NCBI GenBank assembly: GCA_023548195.1
Contig: JAJHZJ010000575.1
Location: forward strand, 2,480,671 to 2,544,670
Direction of reading: 5' to 3'
Length of the DNA stretch: 64,000 nucleotides
Origin: Bettongia penicillata ogilbyi
Taxonomy: Eukaryota; Chordata; Mammalia; Diprotodontia; Potoroidae
The translations under genes and the position numbers were made by a program. A model generated the notes under the pieces. The model ran no database searches. It was not told the origin of the DNA and saw only the letters and a list, made by a program, of their open reading frames with translations. Positions 34,050 to 45,799 of the stretch are shown piece after piece. How positions within the stretch are numbered: the stretch's first letter is position 1; each line of letters opens with the position of its first letter.

Positions 34050-35310
34050 TCCAGAAGAAATATAAGGATGAACCTGATAAGAGGAAAACAAATGGAGGAA
34101 AAATAGAAAAGACCAGTAAAAAATGATGTAAGAAACTCTGATCTCCATCAGTGATAGTGAAACTGCCCTGTTTAGAGTTAACAGCATGGTTCCTGATGTT
34201 CTACATGAAAAAATAGAAATTCCATTAAGGAAAAGAAAGGTGTAAGGAGCAGTACGTTCAAACAAAGGATACACAGAGGAAGGAGAAGATATCAAAAACC
34301 TGGTGGGAGGTGAGGAGAAAGGAATCCAAATTTTATTACTATCAAGAAAAAATTAAGTTATCAAAGAAAATATCGGTAACTACTGACCCCCAAGCTTAGT
34401 TTATTAAGACTACATATTTAATAAAATGATCAACACATGTATTGAGAGTGTTAGTGATGAAGGTAGGAGAAGAAAAGAGGTAGATATTTGGAAATGAGAT
34501 TCTAATATTGACTGCATCTTTACAAATAGATTGTGTGGAATGTAAAGTTCTATTGTGTGTACTGTTTATTGACTATTTTAAAAAGCATTTAATGCTCAAA
34601 ATGGAGTTTTAATATCTTTCTTCCAGTAAACTATCTCTCATGTGTAAGTCAAAATCACATAAAATTCCTTCAAAGTTTTAACTACAGAGATAACTTTATT
34701 TTATGACCTTCTGATGGTTAATATCAAGTAATGAATAAAACAGGGAGGTATAGACTCACCACTGTCATAGAGGATGTTCAGTGTAGAAACTAAAAGGAAG
34801 AGGGACTCTCCATAAAATGACAGGACCCTTGCATGGTCCTGTTGACAGATGACATCAAGCAGATTGTTTTGAGTTTCAGATACTTCGGTGCTTCCTATAT
34901 GAAGTCTAATTCAGCTCAATTAACTATGCATGAAAAACCAAGTGGATTAAGAGTCCCTTTGGTTCAGGCACTGGCACGCAGTTGGAGAGAGAATCCAAAG
35001 AGCTGGTTCACTAGTACATATAACTGAGAAAGATGCTGAGGATAGAGAATTTACTGGGCACCTCATTGAATAGGAGAGCAGGTTCGATAGCCCTTGGGAA
35101 ATTTAATAATTCCTGGCTTCTCTCTAATACAAATGCCCTTCTTTTCTAACATTAATATTCTTCTAGAGCAGTTATATAGATGCAAGTCATGGAATGCTAA
35201 CGTCTCTGAGGAATCATTACTGCAGGTGTCCCAAAGCATAAGGAAGTTGCGGCATAATACCGATGATGAATTGCCTAGAAGATGCAGAAATTTAATTCAA
35301 TTCAACTGAA
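34050..35310 (+). mobile_element. RTE-type LINE, reverse-transcriptase remnant
   Basis: Shifting frames contain, in order, the landmarks of an RTE-clade reverse transcriptase: GNY*PPSLVY near 34375 (family NYRPI..L), LFIDY then one base later KAFN near 34563 (motif A, FIDY.KAFD), IKQGGIDSPLS near 34735 (RQGD..SP region), LLTDDIK at 34839 (motif C, ADD), then YFGASYMKS and LYRCKSWN (family YLG and YG.E.W). Many stops and indels. Plus orientation. Confidence 0.65.
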
Positions 35311-35324
35311 ATGGAGTCAAATCC

Positions 35325-35388
35325 AATTGTACAGTTCTTAGCATGTAGTGGGCTCTTAATAAATGTTTACTGACTGCCAAATTGAAAA
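35325..35388 (+). mobile_element. LINE-2 3' terminus
   Basis: 'cttagcatgtagtgggctct' and 'taataaatgtttactgac' in sense, abutting an antisense L2. Confidence 0.75.
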
Positions 35389-35389
35389 G

Positions 35390-36214
35390 CTCACATCATG
35401 CACCTATGATGTCCTACACACTTTGCTGGGTTCTGAGACCATAAAGACAAATGTGAAAAATGTTCCTGCCCCCAAAGAGCTTACATTCCCCTAAGCAATA
35501 CAGCCGGTAAACAGAGATGTAAGTAGGAAATAAATGGAGGAAGCAGGGAGTGCATACTAATGAGAGGAACCCAAAAGGCTTCCAACTGGAGCTGGAAGCT
35601 TAGCTAAGTTTTAAAGAAAGCTTAAGTGAGGGAGGAGCCAGCAGATTCCAGTTTGGGAAGCCAGCCTGTGGTAGAGAAGGGGGAAAGGCAATGTCAAGTC
35701 AGAGCAATGATGAGAAAGTCACTTTGGTCGGAATATGGAGTCAGTGCAGAGGTGGGATAGAAAATAATTCTGAAAAAGCAGCATAGTCTCATTTTTCGGA
35801 GGGCTTTAAAAGCCAAATGGAGGAATTTGTATTTTGTCTCAGAGGAAAAGTCACTGTATATTCTAGCAATGGAATGCGTGGTCAGAACTAAGGCTCAGAA
35901 TGATGATCTTGGCTGTTGTGTGGAGAACAGATTATGGAGAGAGGAGAGAAGGAGCAGGGAGACTAATTAAGAATCGATTGCAATAAAGACCTGATCTAGG
36001 GTGCTGATCATACTAATAGAGAGAGAAGGGGATAGATATGAAACATGTTGTAAAGATAGAATTGACAAGACATGACAACTGATTGCAATGCAGGATAAGG
36101 AAGAGGAAAGAAGGGGCAAGAACTACCCCACAGTGACATACCTTGGTGGCTCGAGGGATGGTAGTGTCCTTGGTGGAAAATGGCAAATTTAGAGATGGTG
36201 GATTTGGGAAGGTA
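35390..36214 (-). mobile_element. LINE-2, long antisense copy, first part
   Basis: Antisense 3' UTR ('cccaaagagcttacattcc') into ORF2-derived sequence ('gggctttaaaagccaaatgg', 'ggaatttgtattttgtctc', 'cagggagactaattaag', 'gatggtagtgtccttgg'). Continues after a SINE at 36400. Confidence 0.75.
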
Positions 36215-36400
36215 TTTATTAATAATTACATCCAGAATTTTATAGCAGTTTAAGATTTACACAGTACCTTCCACATTTCCTCACTTCATTCTCAAAACAA
36301 CTCTAGGGCTGCTGTTATCCACATTTTACAGATGAGGAAACTGAGGCAGCAGAGGTTAAGTAACTTTTGTCCAAGGTTGCACAGCTAGTAAATGTCCAAA
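36215..36400 (-). mobile_element. MIR-type SINE inside L2
   Basis: Antisense: 'acacagtaccttccacat', 'ctcaaaacaactctagggc', 'cattttacagatgaggaaac', 'gttgcacagctagtaaatg'. Confidence 0.8.
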
Positions 36401-36930
36401 GAGATCCAAATTGTTTTAAATATGTGAATCTGGGATGTTAATGGAATGTTTAGCAGATGGTTGCTGATACAACTGTGGAAATCAGGGGAGATATGGACTG
36501 GATATATACATTTGGTGATCACCCTAAAATAATTTAATCCATGGAAGTTGCTGAGAGAGAAGGGGGAAAAAGAGAAGAGGTCCCAGGAGAATACCTATAG
36601 TTGGAGGTAAGGACATTGCTTATGATGCAACAAAAACAGAGAAACAGTCAGATAGAAAGATCAGGAGAAAGGGATGTCATGGAAACCCAGAGAGGAGAGA
36701 ATATTAGAAGGACTGGTGGTTGTAGGGTTGATAGAAAAAGAGGTAGGTCAAGAAGAATGAGGCTGAGAAAAAAATTTGTAAGGAACACCCACCTGGTCAC
36801 CTTGAAGAGAACAGTTCCATTCCAGGGGGTGGATCAAGAACCTGAATGTCATCTATTATGAGGGTTTGAGAACTGAATGCTAAGTGACAAAGTAGAAGCC
36901 CTGGGTATAGATAGCTATTTTTTCCCCAAA
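36401..36930 (-). mobile_element. LINE-2, long antisense copy, second part
   Basis: 'agagaagaggtcccaggag', 'aggtcaagaagaatgaggct' and 'aacagttccattccag' fit the more upstream L2 reverse-transcriptase region read backwards. The 86-codon plus-strand frame here is antisense to L2. Confidence 0.6.
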
Positions 36931-37588
36931 TCATCTAGCTGTGAACAGGATAGATAAAGGGATATAATATAGGGGGATGGAAGACTCAAATGAAGATTGT
37001 TGGATGGATAAAGAATATTATCAAAGATGTATGACCAGAAGAGGAACATAGAGGAGAAAGTGGAAAGTACTCCATTGAAGTCATTTGAACAATGACAAGA
37101 GATCAGAAAAAGGCTCCATCATCTTGAGAAGCCCCCTGTACAGGACTTATGGGAGAAAGCCAATGTTTCTGAAAGAGTTAGAGGGCAGACTCAAGATTCT
37201 ATCCGTGTCTGCCGTCTGTGGGAGATTGAACGATCACTGCTGAGCTCCTCTATCCACTGAAGTCCCCAAGGATGGATTCCACATTTTTATAGCACTCCTC
37301 TCTCTATTTCCAAGTGTGGTATTTTGGCATTAGTTGCTCTCACCTACTTAAAAGTTACAGTCTGATACATTTCTGCATTATTCTTCTTCCGTATAAACAA
37401 CAGGCAAGATACACTCAGAGAGGAAGGCTAAAAAGGAAAGTGCTTCATCTACTCAAGAGGAGAAGCAGGAACTTTTGTCAAGCTAATAATCTTCCAGAAA
37501 GGATTACAGCAAAAGTACTTCAGAAAAGCTCATCCCTAGATTGGGGTCTCTGAGCAAGGTGTTCACACGTGTGTGTGTGTTTGTGTGT

Positions 37589-37621
<33 letters not shown>

Positions 37622-38150
37622 TAGTGGCCATACCCTTTCATAAAAATTTTGAAATGCCAGGGAGCTGCATTATGAGGCAATTTCCAAATGTAGTATTTTG
37701 GCCTTTAAATCACCCCAGATTGTGTTCGATTCCTCCAAGGAATGTGTTACAGTCTACCCTCTCCTGGGTCATATACAAGCCACTTACTTGATTAATAGTA
37801 GTAAGAAATTCAGCTACACAGGAATGAAGCAAGTTAACTGTCAGCACCCTTACGTTTCTGGGTGCCACTCATGAATGTGATTATGTAAGTCCCCAGAAAT
37901 CAGGCCTAATTTACTCCATTTTTTCTCCTCTCTTTACTGGCCCCTCCTCCATTAAATTACGCTCCCTCGGAAGTATGAGATGTATTTCCGAGGCCATTTT
38001 TCATTAAGATCCTAATCTCATTTTCAAATCTCCTGAGAAGCCTCTCCAAATTCAAGAGAGGGAAATTCAGGAGCTAGAGGGGTTTCAGGATGAAGCCTTC
38101 TTAAATCAGGAGCTATTACAGATTTAATGAAATAATCATGGTATAAGGAA
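36931..38150. other. No gene recognised; TG/TACA microsatellite at 37568-37623
   Basis: Unassigned apart from a TG run passing into TACA and TA units (37568-37623). Two frames of 79 and 72 codons show no family motif. Confidence 0.5.
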
Positions 38151-38154
38151 AAAG

Positions 38155-38262
38155 CCAAAGCCTTGGAATCAAGAAGTCTGGGTTCAAGTCCTGACTCTGA
38201 TAAATAATAGCTCTGTAATCAACGGGCAAGTTCCAACCTCTTGGAATGATCAATCCACAAAA
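38155..38262 (+). mobile_element. MIR-type SINE fragment
   Basis: 'tctgggttcaagtcctgact' and 'gtaatcaacgggcaagttcc' in sense. Confidence 0.65.
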
Positions 38263-38264
38263 CT

Positions 38265-38470
38265 GGGGAGTCAGAAAGGCCATGTGGTCCAAGGACATCT
38301 GAAAGGTAGCACCACTATCCCATCCCTGCCAAATGGTCAACTAGACTCCAATGGCAGATAACTGCTTTCCAAGACAGCCCATCCTATTTGGAAAGGTTCT
38401 TATTGCTGGGAAATCTTTCCTGAAATCAAGCCTGCAGTTACTTTTCACAACTTCCCTCTCTTGCTGCCGG
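38265..38470 (-). mobile_element. LINE-3/CR1 3' fragment
   Basis: 'ttccaagacagcccatccta', 'gggaaatctttcctgaaatc' and 'aagcctgcagttac' follow the complement of the CR1-group 3' region closely. Confidence 0.8.
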
Positions 38471-38475
38471 TGAAA

Positions 38476-38590
38476 ATATATATAAGTACATGTATATGTG
38501 AAAGCATATATATACTGGTAAAATATGTAAATATAACAATATAAAATAAATATCTATAAAAAATAAAGATCAATAAAAATAAATGCAAAG
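38476..38590. repeat. AT-rich low-complexity tract
   Basis: Imperfect ATATAA and AATAAA units with few G or C bases. Confidence 0.7.
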
Positions 38591-38775
38591 AATAAAGACT
38601 CCATCATCGTATTTCAGGTCACATTCCCAATTCAACAATTTGCATCTGAATACCAGGGATAGACACACAGCATCTGGGAAAGACACATACAATTGCTACT
38701 GTAGAGTCTGCGTTGCTGGAGAAGATAACCCATGAGAATGCTGAGGCACTGTGAGGCATGGTGGCCATGTTTTGC

Positions 38776-38962
38776 ACAGTGTAGACACTTCTCAAACTTT
38801 TTGGTGTCACAGAAACTTTTGGAAGTCTGAAGAAGCCTAGAGTTCTGTTCTCAGAGAGCTTTTAAAGGCATAAAAATACAAAAGAAACCAATTTTGTTGA
38901 AATGCACTTATCAAAATATTTGTTTTAAGAATGTGGATCCCAGGGGAAGAACCCTTGATATA
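38776..38962 (+). mobile_element. Non-autonomous hAT-like repeat, best copy
   Basis: Starts CAGTG, then 'cttctcaaactttttggtgt', 'tctgaagaagcctagagttc', 'aaagaaaccaattttgttga', 'cttatcaaaatatttg', ending 'agaacccttgatatag'. Blocks recur at 4795, 26640 and 55800. Confidence 0.6.
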
Positions 38963-39095
38963 GTAGATAGAGAAATAGAGGTTGGAGTCAGACTTCGACT
39001 CTGTCATTGAGTAACTCTATGACCCAGGGTAAGTCACAGTATTTGTCTGAGCCTTACTTTCTTTATCTTGAAAATGGGCATTATAGACCTTGCAC
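38955..39095 (+). mobile_element. MIR-type SINE
   Basis: 'agaggttggagtcagacttc', 'atgacccagggtaagtcaca' and 'ctttatcttgaaaatgggca' in sense. Confidence 0.7.
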
Positions 39096-39380
39096 AATAT
39101 GTGCACCTAAAAGAGGTTCGAATAAAGAGTTTTGTGAAATGGATGGGGCTAAAGAAATGGGAGTTAATGCTATTTCAAGAGGAATAAAACTAGGAGACCC
39201 AATGGTTGCTATTGTGCCAGAGGTTACTTGCACTACCCACCACAACCAAGGATGCCTGCCTTTTTCCTGTAGACCAGATGAAGCAGATTCAGAGAGACTG
39301 AGTACAGTAAACAACTCCAGGGCTACTGTGCCCCTGCCTTTCCTTACCTGATAAGGGGAAGGACCCTAAGAATAACGTCA
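39096..39380. other. Unassigned
   Basis: The 114-codon plus-strand frame (39007-39351) starts inside the MIR, so it is not a native gene start. Its latter half has no repeat signature and no recognisable motif. Confidence 0.4.
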
Positions 39381-39384
39381 ATTC

Positions 39385-39605
39385 CAAAAATGGGAGAGGA
39401 CCTAGTTCCTAGATCATGGATCTAAGATACTTTAGAAATCATTTGGTCTAATCTTTTCTTTTTACAGATGAGGTAACTGAGGCCCAAAGAGACATAGTGA
39501 CTTGCCAAGGGTCAAACAGTGTCTGGGTCAGGATTAAAACCCTTGTCTGCCTGCCTCTGAGTCCAGCACTGAATCCACTATACTCTGAAATGGCCCTGAT
39601 TCAAT
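39385..39605 (-). mobile_element. MIR3-type SINE
   Basis: Antisense: 'aaatcatttggtctaatct', 'ttacagatgaggtaactgag', 'agtgacttgccaagggtc', 'agcactgaatccactatac'. Confidence 0.75.
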
Positions 39606-41435
39606 CACAGCTGTTGCCCAATCCAGGTGCATATGGAAGAAAGGAAAGGATGTTTGGCTAAAAGAATCTCTTGTTTCAAGCTAAGATTTCAGTTTATCTC
39701 CCTTTTGGGAATTGACAGAGCAGGGCATGGAGGAAGAGAGGAATACCTGACATTCTCCCAGCTGCCCAGAAGGAGGGAAAGAAGAAAGGAGAAATTCAGG
39801 TGCTTATTAACTTTACAAAATTACACATGACAGGCATGAAATGCTATAAGGAGCAGCATACCATTAGCTGGAGCCCAGGAAATTCACTTCTCATTGAGAT
39901 TGCTATTAATAGTGGCATATATGCCAATGACCTCTGTTGGTTTCCACCTGAACCTCAATCACAACTATTTATGGACTTCCAACAATGACTAGCTTATGAT
40001 GTCATTGTAAAGTCTGCAACTGAGTAACACAGGGCAGGGAGCTTTCAGGGTTTCATAAGCCAAAGACGATTCATTTATTTATGAAGTGGGCTGCCTGATT
40101 TCCTCTGGCCTTACTTAATAACAAGAACGTTCAGAGTGTTAGAATGTTCTTTCAATAAACAATGGCTTATCAAATGCCTCTGCTGTACTGTTTCTATGAC
40201 TCCATAGTCCTCATACCAGCAAATCAACCCTTAACATTTAAGAAAATAACGTATACATTTCTGGGCATGGTATCTTGATTTTCTGTTTTATTTACTACTG
40301 CTGTTGGAAGGTCTAGCATCACTTTAAACTTTCTGGGGTGGTTTCTAAGGGAAGGAGGTTGCTATGCTTCTTAGAAGAAACAAAGCCTGTTAGTTAAGTG
40401 TGGAGTGGGGGCTGTTGCCAGGTCTGAGCCCAGGGAGTAGGAACCACGCCAACCTCTCCCAGCACCTTGCCTCACTCTCAGGGTTTAACCTATCCAGTTA
40501 GCACCATCTACTCAGCTCTTACCACTACCCAGTACTGTTTTCCATATTTATCTGTCTTTCTTGATGTTAAAACTTCTTTGACAAGCTGGGACTAGAGCAG
40601 GAAACTTGGGCACTGAGATTCAGAAGGCTCCAGCATCTTCCAGTCCTTCGTTGTGGTAGAAAGAACTGACCTCAACAGTTAGCCAGGCTAATTGGCTAAA
40701 ATAGGAAATGACAGAGGAACAAGAGTTGACTCCTTTTACTTTCTCCTTTGGACAGACCTCTGTTGACAACCGCCGTGCACCACCAGCACTCCTCCAAGGT
40801 GCATTTTGTGCTCTTTGCCCCTCATTCCATCTCTAGTGGCAGGTTTGGCCCTGAGTATGTGTAGAGGGGAGGAAGATGAGGTCTCATGGTTTTCTTCACT
40901 CCCCCTATCCAAACACTTCTCTTGATTCCCTGAAAATAGCATATTCTCAGGCCTTTAAAAGTGATTTCCTACGAAGCACTCTTGGAGATGTTCAGTGGCA
41001 GAGGAGTAGGAGGGAGGAAAGAGAGCATCATCCTACCTGGTGACCAGGGTGTTTGTTCCTACAGCTGTAATTACTCCAAGGCCTCAACACTAGCTCCAAG
41101 CCGAGGCCTCATCCCTTCTTTGCTCTTCCTTCCCCTTGACCTTCCCCTGGCTTCTGGGCTATGGATTTTTCAGACTACACTGTTCCTTCTCAGCCCTTCA
41201 GAATTTGTTTTTCCAACTCAGCTGTGGGAGGTAGGACATTAGGGCGTGGGCAAGGACATTCTTTAAGCCCCCGATTCAATTGTTCTCAGGATACCCCATC
41301 CTGACTCATTGTCTCCGACATGAGAAAATGTACCCTAACCCTCTCCATTCCACCTTAGGTACCTGGAAAGAAAAGACTAGAAAAACCTCCAATGTTCCAC
41401 CTCCCTGCCTTTTATTAAAATATTGGTCCAATTCA
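39606..41435. other. No gene recognised
   Basis: About 1.8 kb unassigned. Frames of 62-93 codons have no recognisable domain, signal peptide pattern or splice borders. Confidence 0.45.
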
Positions 41436-41439
41436 CCTT

Positions 41440-41640
41440 TCCTCTGGAGTCTTTCCTCTGCTTCTCTTTCTCGTCATCCTTTCCCCTCTCTCTCCCTTTC
41501 CCTCCCTCTCTTTTCCTTTCTTCTTGTCCTCTCCCTTCTCTCTCTTTCCTCCTCCTTCTCCCTCTTCTCTCCTCCTCTCCTCTTTCTTTTTTCTCTCTCT
41601 CTTTCTCTCTCTTCTTCTCTCTTCCCCTTTTACCTCTTGC
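41440..41640. repeat. Polypyrimidine low-complexity tract
   Basis: About 200 bases of irregular C/T sequence on the plus strand. Several overlapping frames (Ser/Leu/Phe-rich on plus, Arg/Glu/Lys-rich on minus) arise from the bias. Confidence 0.85.
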
Positions 41641-42495
41641 ACTCATACCTGTCCCAGATCCTTATGCCTCTCACTGTCTGACTAACAGCCCAACGAGGCT
41701 CCTCATTCACAACTTGGACTTCCAGTTGCAATCGATATTTCTGTTGCTATCTGCATGCACAAGCCTAGAGCCATAGACCGGAGACTCTTTCTTGTCCTCA
41801 GAAGACAGTCTCTTTCCTGCTTCAGGGGAATGAGTCACTGACCTTCTTAGAACCCTGCCTCCCTAGTGGGAGGAGTCTAAAGATGACATCTTTGATGGCA
41901 TTAAAGTGGCTGATGACTGTAGAGGTGGGACCTGAGAAGGGCTCCCATCCTAGGACACAGAGTCTGCTACTGGATCTAGCAGCTTAGGGAAAGCTATGGA
42001 GCTCTGTACACTTTCTTTACTTCCCTAATCTTTGACTGGCAAGGCTATTTGGCTACATTCTGAGGACTTATGACTAGTGAAATGGGAATTGTGTTGGAAC
42101 AGAGGAAAAAAATGGTAATGAGGAAGAAGGATGGCAGCTGCTCGGAGATAAAGGGAAACAGAAGCTAGGCACAGACCCAAGGATGAGCAGTGCTTATATA
42201 CAGTTTTACCCAGAGCTAGGACTAGAGTGGAGTGGATGGAGCTCTGCCTGAGGATAACTAAATTTAGATACACTGATGGCACTGCCCTGAGGCATAATTC
42301 CTCCACATGTCTTAATGTTGCTGCCAGGTGAGCTCTTTGGGAAGTAAGAGAAAACTTCAAGCTATGGCTCTACTTGTGTCCAGAGACTGGGGTAGGCTCC
42401 AATGCTTGCTAATAGTTATAGTCATATTGGCAAAAACAGCTAAAATGGCTTGCCCAAGGCCCTTACTGAATGGCATTGGAGGAGGTCCATTATGT
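41641..42495. other. No gene recognised
   Basis: Unassigned. A 111-codon minus-strand frame (42025-42360) lacks any motif I know. Confidence 0.45.
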
Positions 42496-42499
42496 CCAT

Positions 42500-42700
42500 T
42501 AGTATCATTCATTCATTCAACAAATGTTTACCACACTTTTACTAAAAATTTACTAATACCTAGCACAGACACTGTGGTAGGCATTAGAGAGGCAGAGAAA
42601 AAAAAATGAAATAGTCCCTGCCCTCAAGGAGCTTGTAATCTATTGAGACCCATTATGTGTACACATGTAAGAAAACAAAACAGAGACCCAACCTGAGTAC
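42500..42700 (-). mobile_element. LINE-2 3' UTR
   Basis: Antisense: 'ttcaacaaatgtttacc', 'agtccctgccctcaaggagc' and 'ttgtaatctattgagac'. Confidence 0.8.
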
Positions 42701-43655
42701 CAATGCCCATTGGCACAGGCCTCTTCTTCTCTTTGTGGGAGACCAATGCCTTGTACTTGAATGAAAGGATCTTCAGTTTCTAGAGTCTCTTCAGGTGATT
42801 CTGGCTTTCAGATCCAAGAAAGATGGCAAATGCCAACCTTCATTCAGCTTGCTGAAGGGGGAATAAGATTATGGGGACAAAATAATCCCAACCTGCTACA
42901 CTAGAGACTTCATGGAATTTCCCCTTTGGGTGAGATCTGGGATTCTCTCCTTCTCTTAGATGAGCTGAATTGCCCACCCCGTGAGAGAACTCCTTTACTC
43001 TGCCTAATCTTGTAAAGATTCTTTGGGGCACACTTCTCTGATTTCTATTTTTCTATCAGTTTGGATAAATGGGTTTCTCACTACCTACTATTTCTGTTCA
43101 TTGTGGAACTAGAATTTGTTGGGAAAAGAATCAAGCCTTGGATATAAAGTCTGGATCCTCCAGTCACCATCAAGGAAAGTGACCAGAAATTTAACATGAA
43201 CCTGAAAACGATATCCCTTAGACAAACAGTATTTAAGGGAGCGACAGACAGAACCCTACACTAGTGCCTCTTCTGCCTGAGGACAGCAGAGGGGGCAGGC
43301 TGCTGGTCTCAACCTCCTTCCCCTCCCAGCAAGAAGTGAAGTCTCTGTAGGGGAGAAGACACTGGGGATAGCTCCACAAGGACATTCCAGGGCTACATGT
43401 GGGGGCTTCAGTATACATGCTAAGTAAACATACAAACTACACATATGGGAAGCCTCCATATGATCATGTAGGTATAAGGTCTTGTCTAATGCCAGTCAAA
43501 GGAAAATAAAAGTGGTACAGACCAAAGAGGACAATTGGGTACAACCGCACTAACCTCCTTCATGCTTCTACTTATGCAGTCACTTCCTAAATAAAGTTTT
43601 ATCTGGGTCCAAAACCAATCTGTAGTATTCTTTGGAAGTATAAAAGATTACAGAC

Positions 43656-43687
<32 letters not shown>

Positions 43688-44430
43688 AACTTTTTCCCTT
43701 TCTACTCTGAATGAGGAAACAATTTCTTCTCTTTTTAGGTCAGTGTCATTTCCCTCAGTTTCACAATATGTATTTATGGGTTTGTACTCAAATCAGTGCA
43801 AATAGTAATGTATTTTAATAGCAGTATCAAATATAGTACACAGACAGTCATTAAAATTAGGTATAGGGGACTGCAATATGAGGTGTAGTGGGGAGTAGGC
43901 CCATTCTCTCCTGCCTATCCATCCTTCCTCCCTCTCAGGAAAGAGAAAAAGAGGGAATAAACTTGATTCCTAAGGCATCCCACTGGGGAAGCAAAGGGAG
44001 GAGAAATGAGCTCTAGGCTACAGGCACTAGACTCTCCCTTTACTCTCCACTAGAGCTGCTGGTTCCAGTCAGTTTTCTGTTTCCCTGCTCTGCTCTCATT
44101 TTTTTCCATCCCTTGATTTTGGTGGTGACAGGGCCAAAACATTCATCCCATGCTGGACTTGACAGGGAAATGCATGGATCTAGGGACAGCCACACTTTCT
44201 TGTCCATGCATGGCTTCTTGGTCCGTTTCTTTATCAAAGAGTGAAGTTCCTTCAAGGTCAATGGCTCCAAAAATGAGAAAGAGTTCAGATCCCAGGCCTG
44301 ATTATGCTCAGACTCTGGCCTTCCAGTGTCTCAGTGATACCTTCCCTGGAAGTGAAATGTCCCAGCCAATCACCTCCAGAAGGAGGATCCTAACTACCCA
44401 TGGCATCAGAAGAGGCTGGCCCTAGTAGAT
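42701..44430. other. No gene recognised; short CT run at 43665-43687
   Basis: Mostly unassigned. 43220-43600 has a TATTTAAG and a distant AATAAA (near 43590) as in some LTRs, but I found no paired ends or target duplication, so no LTR is called. Confidence 0.45.
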
Positions 44431-44439
44431 GATACTTTA

Positions 44440-44770
44440 ACTGAGTTTTTCAGTAAACTAAGAATTGGAGGAGGGTGAGACAAAGAGGAATTGTACATAG
44501 ACAGTGAGGATGGCCTGTGCACAGTTACCAAGATGGGAGATAGGGTGGACTATAACAAGAAACAGCCAGTGGATTTGTTTAGTTGGAATGTAGAGTATGT
44601 GTAAGGGAGTAACAGGGACTGGGACTAGGAAGAGAAGATGGAGACACATTAGAAAGGGCTAGAAATGTCAAACAGAAGAGTCTGTATTTTATCCTAGAGG
44701 CAAAAGGAAAGAGGAGAATGGAATGTGGCTTGATGAATATCATGTTCTCTGAAGCTATGAGAGAGGCCAT
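44440..44770 (-). mobile_element. LINE-2 ORF2 tail
   Basis: Antisense: 'aactaagaattggaggaggg', 'gaaatgtcaaacagaagagt', 'tattttatcctagaggcaaa'. Confidence 0.65.
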
Positions 44771-45690
44771 GCTGTACATGGAGAGCAGCAGTCTTGCTCT
44801 CCATCACTTCTAGCCAGGCCTATGGAAGTCTAAGAATGTCTTAAATAGAATATTCCCCTAAACTAGTCTGTAAGCTCAGAAGACCAGGACAGAGGGAGAG
44901 TCAGCAAGCAGCAACTCTAATTCCAAAATGAGACGCAACAAAGTCATCAGTGCAGAGCAGTATTAACCTCTTTCTACCCAATATTGGGATGAGATCACAT
45001 CATCCTAGTTAATCAAATTAGCAATGTGTTATAGGACACAAAATATGTTATAGGACAGATAGAATGGGCGTAGTAATTATCACTTTAAAAGAAAAATAAA
45101 ATAAAAATACCTCTTGTGGCTGTGATAAAGACTTTAAAGATGAGCAGGGAGATGTTGCAGCATCTGGACATCTTCTGTCTTTGCTGTCCCTTTTCATTTC
45201 CTGTTTGTAACTTGTAGTATCAGAGAAGATAAAATATACAAGAATGGGGAACAAAAAAAAGATGCAAAATCTTCACCGGGAAAGAGAGCAGATAGGTAGG
45301 GGGGCCTCTCAGTGCAAGTGTGTTGGCAAGTGAGGTAGAAGCTGTCTGGGTCTTGGAAACAGGAAATAAGGGCAGGTAACTACATGTGTCTGGTGGGGCC
45401 TTTGGGCACCAAGCTAAAATCCATGCTGAGTTGGAAAAGTGAGTGTGGTTTCTGTTGCTGATATATTTAAGAATTAAGGAGAAAAGATATACCTAGATAT
45501 CCAAGGAATCTTGGTTGCTTAAAAAACTTTGCTCTGAAGTATTATCAGTTTTGAATGTTTAAGTTTTACCTACATTTAGCAATTCTGAGAACAAAATTGC
45601 GTATTTGGTTATCCACCTGACACTGAGAATGATGGTTTTCAGTCCAAATGGGCTATATTAGTAGGCTGCCATCTTGGACATCAGATGACA
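44771..45690. other. No gene recognised
   Basis: Unassigned. A small direct repeat of 'tgttataggaca' occurs at 45027 and 45048. Confidence 0.45.
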
Positions 45691-45799
45691 TGGGTACCTT
45701 GCAACTCAATGACCTCAGTGGCAGCATAGTAACATGTCCCTGAAGAGGAGCTCATGCATGAAAACAACTGGAAAAATAAGCTAAGAGTCGAGGCAAAAT

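Noticed and set aside
36601..36861. 86-codon Arg-rich frame
   Set aside because: Antisense to L2 reverse-transcriptase sequence.
39007..39351. 114-codon plus-strand frame
   Set aside because: Its start lies within a MIR, and the remainder shows no family or splice evidence.
41280..41776. 133-, 117- and 89-codon overlapping frames
   Set aside because: Polypyrimidine bias keeps several frames open; no domain and no splice context.
43220..43660. An LTR with TATTTAAG and AATAAA
   Set aside because: No paired TG/CA ends or target duplication, and the distance between signals is too long.
44169..44210. 8-bp inverted repeat TGCATGGA/TCCATGCA
   Set aside because: Too short and isolated to separate from chance.
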